A stretch of DNA of 64,000 nucleotides from Citrobacter sp. Its GTDB lineage: Bacteria; Pseudomonadota; Gammaproteobacteria; Enterobacterales; Enterobacteriaceae. The notes below the pieces were generated by a model, which was given only the letters and a program-made list of their open reading frames with translations, did no database searches and had not been told where the DNA came from. The translations under genes were made by a program, and so were the position numbers. Below are positions 1 to 8,436 of this stretch, one piece after another. Within the stretch, counting starts at the first letter, position 1. Each line of letters starts with the position of its first letter. The DNA is taken from assembly GCA_019415335.1 (NCBI GenBank), contig DXKH01000137.1:39686-103685 (forward strand). The letters are read 5' to 3'.

Positions 1-146
1 CTTTGTCAGAGTGGTGCGAATGTTGCTCTATCTCTCCAAACCGCCGGCTTTATCAGTCCCGGTCAACCAAAACATTTATGAATCGCGCTCCTTCCCGTTG
101 CCTTGCCGCTGCCAGAAGGAGACCGAGTAAAGCTAAGGAGAGGGTT
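1..146. other. Upstream region of ygfK, no gene seen
   Basis: No convincing coding sequence is seen. An open frame runs through this stretch into ygfK, but its residues do not resemble the YgfK family. A clear ribosome binding site (AAGGAGAGGG, 134-143) precedes the ATG at 147. I see no certain promoter. In E. coli the neighbour on this side is mocA (from memory). Confidence 0.5.
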
Positions 147-3100
147 ATGGGGGATATAATGCGTCCGATTCCGTTTGAGGAACTTTTGACGCGCCTATTT
201 GATGAATATCAGCAGCAGCGCTCTATCTTTGGTATTCCTGAGCAGCAGTTCTATTCACCAGAGAAAGGCAAATCGATAAGCGTATTCGGTGAAACCTGTG
301 CCACCCCCGTCGGCCCTGCCGCCGGCCCGCACACTCAGCTTGCACAAAATATCATCACTTCCTGGCTGACTGGCGGTCGGTTTATTGAACTCAAAACGGT
401 CCAAATTCTCGATCGGCTGGAGCTGGAAAAACCCTGTATTGATGCGGAGGATGAGTGCTTCAATACCGAATGGTCGACTGAATTTACGCTGCTGAAAGCG
501 TGGGATGAGTATCTTAAAGCCTGGTTCGCCCTGCACTTACTGGAACAACTGCTGCAACCTTCAGAATCTGGTGCCGGTAAGTCGTTCATTTTTAATATGA
601 GCGTCGGCTATAACCTTGACGGCATCAAGCAACCGCCTATGCAGCAGTTCATCGACAACATGATGGACGCATCGGCACATCCTAAGTTCACACAGTATCG
701 TGACACGCTGCAGCAATGGCTACACGATGAGACGTTCCTGACACGCCACAACCTGAACGAACATCGGGAACGTCTACAGGCGCTGCCAGCGCGCATTCCC
801 GCAAAACTGGTGCAGGGCGTCACGCTGTCCACCATGCACGGCTGCCCACCGCACGAAATCGAAGCCATCTGCCGCTACATGCTGGAAGAAAAGGGGCTGA
901 ATACCTTTGTGAAGCTGAATCCGACGCTGCTCGGCTATCCTCGGGTGCGTGAGATTCTGGACAACTGCGGCTTCGGTTATATCGGCTTAAAAGAAGAGTC
1001 GTTTGAGCACGATCTTAAGCTCACCCAGGCGCTGGAAATGTTGCAGCGCCTGATGGCGCTGGCGAAAGAAAAATCACTGGGTTTTGGTGTCAAACTCACC
1101 AATACCCTTGGCACCGTCAATAACAAAGGCGCGCTTCCCGGCGAAGAGATGTATATGTCCGGTCGGGCGCTGTTCCCGCTCTCAATCAACGTGGCAGCCG
1201 TGCTTTCCCGGGCGTTCGACGGCAAATTACCCATCTCCTATTCCGGCGGTGCCAGCCAGTTGACCATCCGCGATATCTTTGACACCGGCATTCGTCCGAT
1301 CACCATGGCGACCGATCTGTTAAAACCTGGCGGTTACCTGCGACTCAGCGCCTGTATGCGTGAGCTGGAGTCCTCGGATGCGTGGGGAATGGAGCATGTC
1401 GATGTCGAACGTCTGAATCGGCTGGCGGAAGAGGCCGTCACGATGGCCTACACCCAGAAACACTGGAAACCTGAAGAGCGTATTGAAGTGGCCGACGGCC
1501 TACCGTTGACCGACTGCTACGTCGCCCCCTGCATTACGGCCTGCGCCATCAAACAGGATATTCCGGAGTATATTCGCCTGCTGGGCGAGCAGCGTTATGC
1601 CGACGCGCTGGAGCTGATTTATCAGCGAAACGCCCTCCCCGCTATCACCGGTCATATCTGCGATCATCAGTGTCAGTACAACTGTACCCGTCTGGACTAT
1701 GACAGCGCCCTGAACATCCGTGAACTGAAAAAAGTGGCGCTGGAAAAAGGGTGGGATGAATACAAACAGCGCTGGCACAAACCCGCAGGCTCGGGCTCAC
1801 GTCATCCGGTTGCGATCATCGGCGCGGGTCCTGCCGGGCTTGCTGCCGGTTACTTCCTTGCCCGGGCAGGACACCCGGTGACGCTATTCGAGCGCGAAGC
1901 CAACGCGGGCGGCGTGGTGAAAAATATTATTCCTCAGTTCCGTATTCCGGCAGAACTCATCCAGCACGATATCGATTTTGTCGCCGATCACGGCGTGAAG
2001 TTCGAATATGGCTGTGCGCCTGATCTGACCGTACAGGGCCTGAAAGATCAGGGTTTCCACTATGTTCTGATCGCAACCGGTACGGATAAAAACAGCGGCG
2101 TGAAGCTCGATGGCGACAACCCTAACATCTGGAAATCACTTCCTTTCCTGCGTGAATACAACCAGGGAACTGCGTTGACGCTCGGTAAACATGTAGCGAT
2201 CGTCGGCGCGGGAAACACGGCGATGGACTGCGCCCGTGCGGCACTGCGCGTGCCGGGGGTGGAAAAAGTCACCGTGGTCTACCGTCGTTCTCTGCAGGAG
2301 ATGCCCGCCTGGCGCGAAGAGTATGAAGAAGCCCTGCACGATGGGGTTGAGTTCCGTTTCCTCAACAATCCAGAACGTTTTGATGCAGATGGCACACTCA
2401 CCCTACGCGTCATGACGCTCGGGGAGCCGGATGAGAAAGGGCGCCGCCGTCCGGTGGAAACCGACGAAACGCTAACTCTGCACATCGATAGTCTGATTAC
2501 CGCCATTGGCGAACAGCAGGATACCGAAGCGCTGAACGCAATGGGCGTACCGCTGGATAGCAAAGGCTGGCCAGAGGTGAGTCACAACGGCGAAACCCGC
2601 CTCACCGACGTGTTCATGATTGGCGACGTCCAGCGTGGTCCGTCATCCATTGTTGCCGCCATCGGCTCTGCGCGTCGGGCCACGGATACCATCCTCTATA
2701 GGGAAAATATCCGTTCCCACCACGGCGATAAGCGCTGGAATAACGTCAGCCCTGCAGAAATCTATCAGCGTAAAGGCGAGATCGCGGTTGCGAGGGTCGA
2801 TAAAGACGACCGTGACGCCTTTGTCGCCCAGGAAGCGGCCCGCTGCCTTGAATGCAACTATGTCTGCAGCAAATGTGTGGATGTCTGTCCGAACCGTGCC
2901 AATGTGTCAATTCCCGTGCCGGGATTCCAGAACCGTTTCCAGACGCTGCACCTGGACGCTTACTGCAACGAATGCGGTAACTGCGCTCAATTCTGTCCGT
3001 GGCAGGGCAAGCCGTATAAAGACAAAGTCACGCTCTTTAGCCTGCCGCAGGATTTCGACAACAGCAGCAACCCGGGTTTCCTGGTGGAAGACGATCGGGT

Positions 3101-3251
3101 CAGGGTCCGGCTGAACGACCAAAGCTGGGTGTTAAACATCAGCCATGATGGGCAGTTCGCCAGCATCCCGCCGGAGCTGGATGACATGTGCCGCGTCATA
3201 AGCTATGTCCACCAGCATCACCATTACCTGTTAGGCCGCGTGGAGGTGTAA
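147..3251 (+). CDS. ygfK: YgfK, putative Fe-S/FAD oxidoreductase subunit (selenate reductase-associated)
   Basis: The protein has 1034 residues. The N-terminal half (to about 450) looks like a dihydroorotate-dehydrogenase-type barrel. Next come cysteine-rich segments like those of the glutamate synthase small subunit (around CYVAPC and CDHQCQYNC). An FAD dinucleotide fold (GAGPAGL, near residue 556) and an NAD(P) fold (GAGNTAMD, near 685) follow. Two ferredoxin-type cysteine clusters (CNYVCSKCVDVCP and CNECGNCAQFCP) lie near residues 900 and 940. The start at 147 is chosen for its strong ribosome binding site and because the residues before it do not fit the family. In E. coli YgfK is linked genetically to selenate reduction and lies in a purine-catabolism cluster; its true substrate is unknown. 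Its role here as electron-transfer partner of XdhD/YgfM is inference. The stop codon lies two bases before ssnA. Confidence 0.93.
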   Translation: MGDIMRPIPFEELLTRLFDEYQQQRSIFGIPEQQFYSPEKGKSISVFGETCATPVGPAAGPHTQLAQNIITSWLTGGRFIELKTVQILDRLELEKPCIDAEDECFNTEWSTEFTLLKAWDEYLKAWFALHLLEQLLQPSESGAGKSFIFNMSVGYNLDGIKQPPMQQFIDNMMDASAHPKFTQYRDTLQQWLHDETFLTRHNLNEHRERLQALPARIPAKLVQGVTLSTMHGCPPHEIEAICRYMLEEKGLNTFVKLNPTLLGYPRVREILDNCGFGYIGLKEESFEHDLKLTQALEMLQRLMALAKEKSLGFGVKLTNTLGTVNNKGALPGEEMYMSGRALFPLSINVAAVLSRAFDGKLPISYSGGASQLTIRDIFDTGIRPITMATDLLKPGGYLRLSACMRELESSDAWGMEHVDVERLNRLAEEAVTMAYTQKHWKPEERIEVADGLPLTDCYVAPCITACAIKQDIPEYIRLLGEQRYADALELIYQRNALPAITGHICDHQCQYNCTRLDYDSALNIRELKKVALEKGWDEYKQRWHKPAGSGSRHPVAIIGAGPAGLAAGYFLARAGHPVTLFEREANAGGVVKNIIPQFRIPAELIQHDIDFVADHGVKFEYGCAPDLTVQGLKDQGFHYVLIATGTDKNSGVKLDGDNPNIWKSLPFLREYNQGTALTLGKHVAIVGAGNTAMDCARAALRVPGVEKVTVVYRRSLQEMPAWREEYEEALHDGVEFRFLNNPERFDADGTLTLRVMTLGEPDEKGRRRPVETDETLTLHIDSLITAIGEQQDTEALNAMGVPLDSKGWPEVSHNGETRLTDVFMIGDVQRGPSSIVAAIGSARRATDTILYRENIRSHHGDKRWNNVSPAEIYQRKGEIAVARVDKDDRDAFVAQEAARCLECNYVCSKCVDVCPNRANVSIPVPGFQNRFQTLHLDAYCNECGNCAQFCPWQGKPYKDKVTLFSLPQDFDNSSNPGFLVEDDRVRVRLNDQSWVLNISHDGQFASIPPELDDMCRVISYVHQHHHYLLGRVEV

Positions 3252-3253
3252 TC

Positions 3254-4582
3254 ATGTTAATTCTGAAAAATGTCACCGCCGTTCAACTTCATCCGGCCAG
3301 CGTGCGTGAAGGGGTGGATATTGCGATCGACAAAGACGTTATTATTGAGGTGGGTGACGCCCTGACGCAGCGCTACCCGCAGGCGCAATGGAAAGAGATG
3401 CATGGACGAATCGTGATGCCGGGACTGGTCTGCGCGCATAACCACTTTTATTCCGGTTTATCGCGCGGGATCCAGGCCAATATCGCCCCCAGTCCGGACT
3501 TTATCTCAACGTTGAAAAACCTGTGGTGGCGTCTGGACCGGGCTCTGGACGAAGAGTCGCTCTACTACAGCGGGCTGATCTGCTCAATGGAAGCAATTAA
3601 GAGCGGATGCTCTGCGGTTATCGATCACCACGCTTCGCCGGGCTACATACAGGGTTCGCTCTCTACGCTGCGTTCAGCCTTTTTAAAAGTCGGCCTGCGG
3701 GCAATGACCTGCTTTGAAACCACCGACCGTAACGAGGGAATCAAAGAGCTACAGGCAGGCGTCGAAGAGAATATCCGCTTCGCCCGTCAGATAGACCATG
3801 CACGGGAGACCGGTAGCGAGCCGTATCTGGTGGAAGCGCACATTGGCGCGCACGCTCCGTTTACCGTGCCTGACGCAGGTCTGGAGATGCTGCGCGAGGC
3901 CGTCAACGCTACCGGGCGCGGGCTGCACATCCATGCGGCGGAAGACAGCTACGATGTCTCCCACAGTCATCATCGGTACGGTAAAGATCTGCTGGTCAGA
4001 CTGGCGGAATATGGGCTCATCGACCGTAAAACGCTGGTCGCACACGGCCTGTACCTGTCTGCGGAAGATATCGCGCTGCTGAATCAACACGATGCCTTCC
4101 TGGTACACAATGCCCGCTCCAACATGAATAACCATGTGGGCTATAACCACCACCTTACCCATATTCGCAATCTGGCGCTGGGGACGGACGGCATCGGCTC
4201 CGACATGCTTGAAGAGATGAAATTTGCCTTCTTCAAACATCGCGACGCGGGCGGTCCTCTGTGGCCTGACAGCTTTGCGAAAGCGCTGGCGAACGGCAAC
4301 GAACTGTTGCACCGCAACTTCGGAGAAAACTTTGGCCAACTGCAAGCCGGTTATAAAGCCGATTTAACCCTCCTCGACTATTCGTCGCCGACGCCGCTGA
4401 TCGCTGAAAACGTTGCCGGGCATATCGCTTTCGGTCTCGGTTCAGGCAGCGTGCACAGCGTGATGGTGAATGGCGTGATGGTGTATGAAGACCGTCAGTT
4501 CACTTTCGATACCGATTCCATTTATGCGCAGGCCCGAAAAGCCGCCGCCAACATGTGGCGACGAATGGATGCGCTGGCATAG
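3254..4582 (+). CDS. ssnA: SsnA, amidohydrolase-family putative aminohydrolase
   Basis: A 442-residue amidohydrolase, the E. coli length. Metal-binding motifs are visible in order: AHNHFYSG near the N-terminus, HIHAAED, VAHGLYL and GTDGIGSD. They match the chlorohydrolase/guanine-deaminase branch of the superfamily. The start at 3254 lies just past the ygfK stop, and its ribosome binding site (GGAGGTG) is inside the ygfK 3' end, so the two are probably translationally coupled. The substrate is unknown. Neighbouring guaD and xdhD suggest a heterocycle or purine-derived compound, which is inference. In E. coli ssnA is reported as a gene linked to stationary-phase decline in viability. Confidence 0.93.
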   Translation: MLILKNVTAVQLHPASVREGVDIAIDKDVIIEVGDALTQRYPQAQWKEMHGRIVMPGLVCAHNHFYSGLSRGIQANIAPSPDFISTLKNLWWRLDRALDEESLYYSGLICSMEAIKSGCSAVIDHHASPGYIQGSLSTLRSAFLKVGLRAMTCFETTDRNEGIKELQAGVEENIRFARQIDHARETGSEPYLVEAHIGAHAPFTVPDAGLEMLREAVNATGRGLHIHAAEDSYDVSHSHHRYGKDLLVRLAEYGLIDRKTLVAHGLYLSAEDIALLNQHDAFLVHNARSNMNNHVGYNHHLTHIRNLALGTDGIGSDMLEEMKFAFFKHRDAGGPLWPDSFAKALANGNELLHRNFGENFGQLQAGYKADLTLLDYSSPTPLIAENVAGHIAFGLGSGSVHSVMVNGVMVYEDRQFTFDTDSIYAQARKAAANMWRRMDALA

Positions 4583-4588
4583 CCCATA

Positions 4589-4610
4589 CCCTCTCCTGAA
4601 CGGGAGAGGG
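4589..4610 (+). terminator. Hairpin between ssnA and ygfM (attenuator or processing site)
   Basis: Perfect 8-bp arms CCCTCTCC (4589-4596) and GGAGAGGG (4603-4610) enclose a 6-base loop. No T-run follows, so a true terminator is doubtful. The 3' arm is only about 7 bases from the ygfM ribosome binding site, so it may act on translation or mRNA stability. Confidence 0.45.
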
Positions 4611-4627
4611 AGTGATGAGGAATGATG

Positions 4628-5407
4628 ATGATTGAACAATTTTTCAGGCCCGACTCCGTTGACCAGGCGCTGGAACTCAAGCGCCGCTATCAGGAGGACG
4701 CCGTCTGGTTTGCCGGGGGCAGCAAACTCAACGCCACGCCAACGCGTACCCATAAGCGGATTGCCATTTCATTGCAGGATCTGGAACTGGAGTGGATCGA
4801 CTGGGACAATGGCGCATTACGCATTGGGGCGATGACTCGCCTGCAACCGTTACACGACGCTCGTTATCTCCCCGCAGCACTGCGGGAGGCGATCGGCTTT
4901 ATCTACTCTCGCCATTTACGCAACCAGTCAACTCTCGGCGGCGAGATTGCCGCACAACAGCAAGAGTCCGTGTTACTCCCCGTCCTGCTGGCGCTGGACG
5001 CCCAGCTGGTGTTTGGTGATGGCGAAACCCTGTCGCTGGAAAGCTACCTCGCCGATCCACGCGATCGCCTGCTCACCGAAATTATCATTAAAGATCCCTT
5101 CCGCCCTTGCGCCACCCGCAAAGTGAGCCGTTCACAGGCCGGATTAACCGTCGTGACGGCGGCGGTCGCGTTAACAGAACACGATGGCATTTGCATCGCG
5201 CTGGACGGCGTGGCGGACAAAGCACTGCGCCTGCATGATGTGGAAACACAAACGCGCGAAGGGACGGAACTGGAACAGGCGGTCGCAAACGCCATATTCC
5301 CACAGGATGATATTCGGGGCAGCGCGGCCTATAAGCGCTATATCACTGGCGTGGTCGTAGCCGATCTGTATGCCGACTGTCTGATGGCCGGGGAGGACGT
5401 TGTATGA
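4628..5407 (+). CDS. ygfM: YgfM, FAD-binding subunit of a molybdenum hydroxylase
   Basis: A 259-residue protein of the xanthine dehydrogenase FAD-subunit family, equal in length to E. coli YgfM. The FAD-binding motif GGSKLNATP lies near residue 30, and the second flavin motif (RNQSTLGGEIAA) near residue 100. Three ATGs occur in tandem at 4622, 4625 and 4628; the third is best spaced from GAGG (4617-4620) and matches the family start. The stop overlaps the xdhD start by 4 bases (ATGA), which is typical of subunits made in fixed ratio. It probably carries electrons from the Mo subunit XdhD to an acceptor; the physiological acceptor is not known. Confidence 0.92.
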   Translation: MIEQFFRPDSVDQALELKRRYQEDAVWFAGGSKLNATPTRTHKRIAISLQDLELEWIDWDNGALRIGAMTRLQPLHDARYLPAALREAIGFIYSRHLRNQSTLGGEIAAQQQESVLLPVLLALDAQLVFGDGETLSLESYLADPRDRLLTEIIIKDPFRPCATRKVSRSQAGLTVVTAAVALTEHDGICIALDGVADKALRLHDVETQTREGTELEQAVANAIFPQDDIRGSAAYKRYITGVVVADLYADCLMAGEDVV

Positions 5408-8274
5408 TGATTCACTTCACATTGAACGGCATGGTCCGTGAAATGAAGATTAACCCGGGCGAAAACGTACAGAAGCTGCTGTTTAACCTGGGCATGCACT
5501 CCGTGCGCAACAGTGACGACGGATTCGGTTTCGCCGGTTCGGACGCGATTCTCTACAACGGTCGCATCGTCAATGCCTCATTACTGATTGCCGCGCAGTT
5601 GGATCACGCGGAGATCCGCACCAGCGAATCACTCGGTAAATGGAATGCGTTGAGCCTGGTACAACAGGCGATGGTGGATGTCGGTGTTGTGCAGTCCGGT
5701 TATAACGATCCGGCTGCCGCATTGATCATTACCGATCTGCTGGAACGTATCGCGATTCCTGACCGTGAAGAGATTGACGATGCGTTGTCCGGTCTGTTCA
5801 GTCGTGATGCGGGCTGGCAGCAATATTATCAGGTGATCGAACTGGCGGTGGCGCGTAAAAACGATCCGCAAGCCTGTATTACCGTCGCTCCCACGTTCCG
5901 CGACGATCTCGCGGTGATTGGTAAACCCTGGCCAAAAACCGATGCGGCCAAAATGGTCCAGGCCAAACCCTGCTATGTGGAAGACCGTATCACCCCTGAC
6001 GCCTGCGTCATTAAAATGCTGCGCAGTCCGCACGCCCATGCGTTAATTACTCATCTCGACGTCAGCAAAGCTGAGACATTGCCCGGCGTGGTTCATGTGA
6101 TCACCCACCGCAACTGCCCTGACATCTACTATACGCCCGGCGGGCAGAGTGCACCGGAACCCTCCCCGCTCGACCGTCGCATGTTCGGCAAAAAACTGCG
6201 TCACGTCGGCGATCGTGTTGCCGCCGTGGTTGCAGAGAGCGAAGAGATTGCGCTGGCCGCGCTTGAACTCATCGATGTGAAATATGATGTGCTTAAGCCG
6301 GTATTGTCGATTGACGAAGCCATGGCAGACGATGCGCCCGTCGTGCACGATGAACCGGTGGTGTACGTCGCAGGCGCGCCGGAGACGCTGGAAGAAGACA
6401 ACCGCTATGCCGCCCAACGTGGCGAACATATGATCATCAACTTCCCGATTGGTTCACGCCCGCGGAAAAATATCGCCGCCAGCATTCATGGTCATATCGG
6501 TGACATGGAGAAAGGGTTTGCCGAAGCGGATGTGATCATCGAGCGTACTTATCATTCTACCCAGGCGCAGCAGTGCCCGGCAGAGCCTCACATCTGCTTT
6601 ACCCGCATGGACGGCGATCGCCTGATCATTCACGCCTCAACGCAGGTACCGTGGCACCTTCGCCGCCAGGTTGCCCGTCTCGTTGGCATGAAGCAGCACA
6701 AAGTCCACGTCATTAAGGAGCGCGTCGGCGGTGGCTTTGGTTCTAAGCAGGACATCCTGCTGGAAGAAGTCTGTGCCTGGGCGACCTGCGTGACCGGACG
6801 CCCGGTCTATTTCCGCTATACCCGTGAAGAGGAGTTTATTGCCAATACCTCCCGTCACGTTGCAAAAGTCACGGTCAAACTTGGCGCGAAGAAAGATGGT
6901 CGCCTGACGGCGGTCAAAATGGACTTCCGCGCCAATACTGGCCCTTACGGCAACCATTCGTTAACCGTGCCGAGCAACGGCCCGGCGCTCTCGTTACCGC
7001 TATACCCTTGCGACAACGTCGATTTCCAGGTCACCACGTACTACAGCAATATCTGCCCGACCGGGGCCTATCAGGGCTATGGCGCGCCGAAAGGCACCTT
7101 TGCGATGACGATGGCGTTAGCCGAGCTTGCCGAACAGTTGCAGATCGATCAACTGGAGATCATTGAGCGCAATCGGGTTCACGAAGGACAGGAGTTGAAA
7201 ATACTCGGCGCGATCGGTGAAGGAAAAGCGCCAACCTCCGTTCCTTCCGCCGCCAGTTGTGCGCTGGAAGAGATCCTGCGTCAGGGGCGGAAGATGATCG
7301 ACTGGTCGTCGCCCAAACCACAGGACGGTGACTGGCGTACTGGTCGTGGGGTCGCCATCATTATGCAGAAATCAGGGATCCCGGACATCGATCAGGCGAA
7401 CTGCATGATCAAACTGGAGTCCGATGGCACCTTCATCGTCCACTCCGGCGGTGCAGATATCGGCACTGGGCTGGATACGGTTGTCACTAAACTGACGGCG
7501 GAAGTACTGCACTGTGCGCCAGAAGAGGTACATGTCATCTCTGGCGATACGGATCATGCGCTCTTCGACAAAGGCGCTTACGCCTCATCCGGCACCTGCT
7601 TCTCGGGGAACGCGGCGCGTAAGGCAGCAGAAAACCTGCGTGAGAAAATCCTCTTTCACGGTGCGCAGATGCTGGGCGAAGCCGTTGCTGACGTTCAACT
7701 GGCGGCGCCTGGCGTCGTACGCGGCAAACAGGGCGAAGTGAGTTACGGTGAAATTGCCCATAAAGCAGAGACGGGAACCGGTTTTGGCACCCTGGTCGCC
7801 ACGGCCAGTTACATCACCGCAGACTTCGCATTCCCTTATGGGGCGAACTTCGCCGAAGTCGCAGTGAATACCCGAACCGGTGAAATCCGTCTCGACAAGT
7901 TCTACGCGCTGCTGGACTGCGGCACACCGGTCAACCCGGAACTCGCGCTGGGGCAAATCTACGGTGCGTCGATGCGGGCCATCGGCCATAGCCTGAGCGA
8001 AGAGATCCTCTATGACGCCGAAGGCCATCCGCTGACCCGCGATCTGCGCAGCTACGGCGCACCAAAAATTGGCGACATCCCCCGGGATTTTCGTGCCGTG
8101 CTGGTGCCAAGCGACGATAAGGTTGGTCCCTTTGGTGCCAAATCGATCTCTGAAATTGGCGTAAACGGCGCGGCGCCTGCCATTGCCACCGCCATTCATG
8201 ATGCCTGCGGCGTATGGTTGCGCGAATGGCATTTCACACCGGAGAAAATACTGGCCGCACTGGAAAAAGTGTAA
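5404..8274 (+). CDS. xdhD: XdhD, molybdenum hydroxylase large subunit with a cluster-less ferredoxin-like N-terminus
   Basis: The 956-residue product matches E. coli XdhD in length. Residues 1 to about 155 align with the [2Fe-2S] subunit of xanthine dehydrogenases but contain no cysteine: the first is Cys158. The usual cluster segments read SVRNSDDGFGFAGSDA and VGVVQSGYNDPA instead. The molybdopterin domain follows, with GGGFGSK near residues 442-448 and the catalytic-type glutamate at Glu917 (AKSISE). It may hydroxylate a purine or related heterocycle; no substrate is proven. A hairpin follows the stop codon. The cysteine loss is also present in E. coli XdhD as I recall it, so it is a family trait and not local decay. 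Confidence 0.93.
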   Translation: MMIHFTLNGMVREMKINPGENVQKLLFNLGMHSVRNSDDGFGFAGSDAILYNGRIVNASLLIAAQLDHAEIRTSESLGKWNALSLVQQAMVDVGVVQSGYNDPAAALIITDLLERIAIPDREEIDDALSGLFSRDAGWQQYYQVIELAVARKNDPQACITVAPTFRDDLAVIGKPWPKTDAAKMVQAKPCYVEDRITPDACVIKMLRSPHAHALITHLDVSKAETLPGVVHVITHRNCPDIYYTPGGQSAPEPSPLDRRMFGKKLRHVGDRVAAVVAESEEIALAALELIDVKYDVLKPVLSIDEAMADDAPVVHDEPVVYVAGAPETLEEDNRYAAQRGEHMIINFPIGSRPRKNIAASIHGHIGDMEKGFAEADVIIERTYHSTQAQQCPAEPHICFTRMDGDRLIIHASTQVPWHLRRQVARLVGMKQHKVHVIKERVGGGFGSKQDILLEEVCAWATCVTGRPVYFRYTREEEFIANTSRHVAKVTVKLGAKKDGRLTAVKMDFRANTGPYGNHSLTVPSNGPALSLPLYPCDNVDFQVTTYYSNICPTGAYQGYGAPKGTFAMTMALAELAEQLQIDQLEIIERNRVHEGQELKILGAIGEGKAPTSVPSAASCALEEILRQGRKMIDWSSPKPQDGDWRTGRGVAIIMQKSGIPDIDQANCMIKLESDGTFIVHSGGADIGTGLDTVVTKLTAEVLHCAPEEVHVISGDTDHALFDKGAYASSGTCFSGNAARKAAENLREKILFHGAQMLGEAVADVQLAAPGVVRGKQGEVSYGEIAHKAETGTGFGTLVATASYITADFAFPYGANFAEVAVNTRTGEIRLDKFYALLDCGTPVNPELALGQIYGASMRAIGHSLSEEILYDAEGHPLTRDLRSYGAPKIGDIPRDFRAVLVPSDDKVGPFGAKSISEIGVNGAAPAIATAIHDACGVWLREWHFTPEKILAALEKV

Positions 8275-8278
8275 CGAC

Positions 8279-8300
8279 GTGGGCCGCTCAGGCGGCCCAC
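8279..8300 (+). terminator. Hairpin after xdhD
   Basis: Arms GTGGGCCGC (8279-8287) and GCGGCCCAC (8292-8300) with a TCAG loop form a strong GC-rich stem right after the xdhD stop. The following bases (TTACATG) are not a good T-run, so termination may be partial. Confidence 0.6.
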
Positions 8301-8379
8301 TTACATGACTCAATAATGATTAAATGCCGTCTGCGGAAATGAGATAAGCCGTTCTCAGGGCAACCTGCGCCTCAAATTC

Positions 8380-8396
8380 GCAGAATTTAATTCTGC
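8380..8396. promoter_or_regulatory. Candidate operator palindrome upstream of xanQ
   Basis: GCAGAATTTAATTCTGC is a perfect inverted repeat with 8-bp arms and one central base, 41 bases before the xanQ start. It lies in the xdhD-xanQ gap after the xdhD hairpin. It could be a regulator site in a new promoter region for the permease genes. The regulator is not known. Confidence 0.4.
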
Positions 8397-8436
8397 TGAT
8401 TCAGATGATCAAATTTACTTATTAAGGAGTGAAGGG

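Noticed and set aside
3..146. 48-residue N-terminal extension of ygfK
   Set aside because: The ribosome binding site lies at 134-143 and family similarity begins at MGDIMRP; the earlier residues have no resemblance.
2620..3114. 164-codon frame inside ygfK on the same strand
   Set aside because: It overlaps the ferredoxin-cluster region of YgfK in another frame; its Arg/Ser-rich translation has no motif.
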